Of a stretch of 64,000 nucleotides of DNA, positions 63,337-64,000 are shown piece after piece. The stretch is from assembly GCF_004000435.1 (NCBI RefSeq), contig NZ_RBVZ01000005.1, forward strand, positions 124,001 through 188,000. The letters run 5' to 3'. The DNA is from Alexandriicola marinus (GTDB taxonomy: Bacteria; Pseudomonadota; Alphaproteobacteria; Rhodobacterales; Rhodobacteraceae). The stretch's first letter is position 1; every line of letters starts with the position of its first letter. The translations under genes were made by a program, and so were the position numbers. A model generated the notes under the pieces. The model ran no database searches, was not told where the DNA came from, and worked only from the letters and a program-made list of their open reading frames with translations.

Positions 63337-64000
63337 ATGATCCTGACGACGACGAAAGGGCAGACGGGACTGCCACGTTATTTCGCGCCTGTATTCGCGA
63401 AAATCGAGAACATGAAGAGGGGTCGGCTCGATGTCGTGCTCCCCGACGGACGGCGGTTTCGGGCCGAAGGCTCCGAACCGGGATTCGTGGCCGAGATGGA
63501 GGTCAAGAACCCCGATCTCTTTGCCCGGCTGGTGCGCGAGGGCGATCTGGGGTTTTCGGAGGCCTATCTCGAGGGCTGGTGGACAACGCCGGACCTGATG
63601 GCGTTCATGGATCTGGTCCACGACCAGGCAGAGGATGTCTATGATGGCTTCCCGGGGCAATATTTTGTCCGGGCGCTGGAAAAGCTGCGGTTCTGGCTTC
63701 AGTCGAACACCAAGCGGCAGGCCCGGAAGAACATCTCCTACCATTATGATCTGGGCAACAAGTTCTACGGGCTGTGGCTCGACGACACGATGACCTATTC
63801 CTCTGCCAAGTTCGAGACGGATCAGGAAAGCCTCGAGAAGGCGCAAACCCAGAAATATGCCTCCATGATCGACGAGATGGGCGCGCAGCCGGGCGACCAT
63901 GTCCTTGAAATCGGCTGCGGGTGGGGCGGCTTTGCCGAATATGCGGCCAAGGAACGCGGGCTGCGGGTGACCGGTCTCACGATCAGCCAGGAACAGTTTA
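63337..64000 (+). CDS. cfa: cyclopropane-fatty-acyl-phospholipid synthase, N-terminal part (runs off the window)
   Basis: The open frame runs beyond the window end, giving at least 221 residues. The N-terminal DUF-like domain is followed by ISYHYDLGNKFYGLWLDDTM and TYSSAKFETDQESLEKAQ, then the SAM-binding loop VLEIGCGWGGFAEYAAKERG. It methylenates unsaturated acyl chains in membrane phospholipids using S-adenosylmethionine. ATG 63337 has GGGG 6 nt upstream. ATG 63331 is directly against it. A fatty acid desaturase elsewhere in the window may supply its substrate double bonds. Confidence 0.92.
   Translation, partial: MILTTTKGQTGLPRYFAPVFAKIENMKRGRLDVVLPDGRRFRAEGSEPGFVAEMEVKNPDLFARLVREGDLGFSEAYLEGWWTTPDLMAFMDLVHDQAEDVYDGFPGQYFVRALEKLRFWLQSNTKRQARKNISYHYDLGNKFYGLWLDDTMTYSSAKFETDQESLEKAQTQKYASMIDEMGAQPGDHVLEIGCGWGGFAEYAAKERGLRVTGLTISQEQF

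Overview
This window is high-GC DNA (about 60-68% in the stretches counted by hand) from an alphaproteobacterium, most likely a member of the Rhodobacteraceae (roseobacter/Rhodobacter relatives). Supporting features are a circularly permuted two-piece tmRNA, an alphaproteobacterial SspB, a CckA hybrid kinase, the fumC-DUF4169-RHH trio, an aglEFGAK alpha-glucoside operon and a CbiD-containing cobalamin set. The sequence is dense, ordinary chromosome. I see no prophage, insertion sequence, CRISPR array, integrase or rRNA.

Layout. 0-4.4 kb: a four-gene cluster (6-hydroxynicotinate-reductase-like Fe-S protein, UPF0280, DUF1185, FAD oxidoreductase) probably serving catabolism of an N-heterocycle or cyclic amide. 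4.4-7.7 kb: a tightly overlapped msrA / FAD-NAD(P) protein / selO operon on the minus strand. 7.9-11.4 kb: a CcdA-like protein, a membrane alpha/beta hydrolase and a cytochrome P450. 11.7-14.3 kb: a small unknown protein, then RHH, DUF4169, fumC and sspB. 14.4-23.3 kb: glk-aglR divergent from aglEFGAK, with two LacI-type operators between them. 23.4-26.7 kb: a TPM protein, an aminotransferase, soxR with a SoxR box, and a divergent small ORF plus VOC protein. 26.7-31.6 kb: a degenerate-looking gap, a mosaic cysS, cimA and a squalene-synthase-like protein. 31.7-38.3 kb: an MFS transporter, cobB and cobA, divergent cbiD-cobK, a DNA glycosylase and an esterase. 38.4-41.3 kb: a GGDEF protein, an HNH protein and a cytosolic reductive-dehalogenase-like protein. 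41.4-45.2 kb: zwf-pgl-pgi behind a LacI-type operator. 45.2-54 kb: a fatty acid desaturase, tRNA-Gly(CCC), an ASKHA corrinoid-activase-like protein, guaB, an RsmB-type methyltransferase and cckA. 54-64 kb: DUF1194, ssrA, a triple-LCCL secreted protein, an orphan PotD-like binding protein, DinB, UspA-BCCT, a class V aminotransferase, phrB and a truncated cfa.

Connections. Alpha-glucosides enter through AglEFGK, AglA and Glk convert them to glucose 6-phosphate, and Zwf/Pgl/Pgi feed it to the Entner-Doudoroff or pentose phosphate route. SspB and the ssrA tag belong to the same ClpXP proteolysis pathway. The B12 genes, the RdhA-like protein and the corrinoid-activase-like protein all concern corrinoids, although they are not in one operon.

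No wholly new multi-gene system stands out. The most unusual signals are the mosaic, low-GC, enlarged C-terminal half of cysS, a SoxR-box-associated 59-residue ORF absent from ordinary annotation, a two-palindrome intergenic element present twice, and a cytosolic reductive-dehalogenase homologue.
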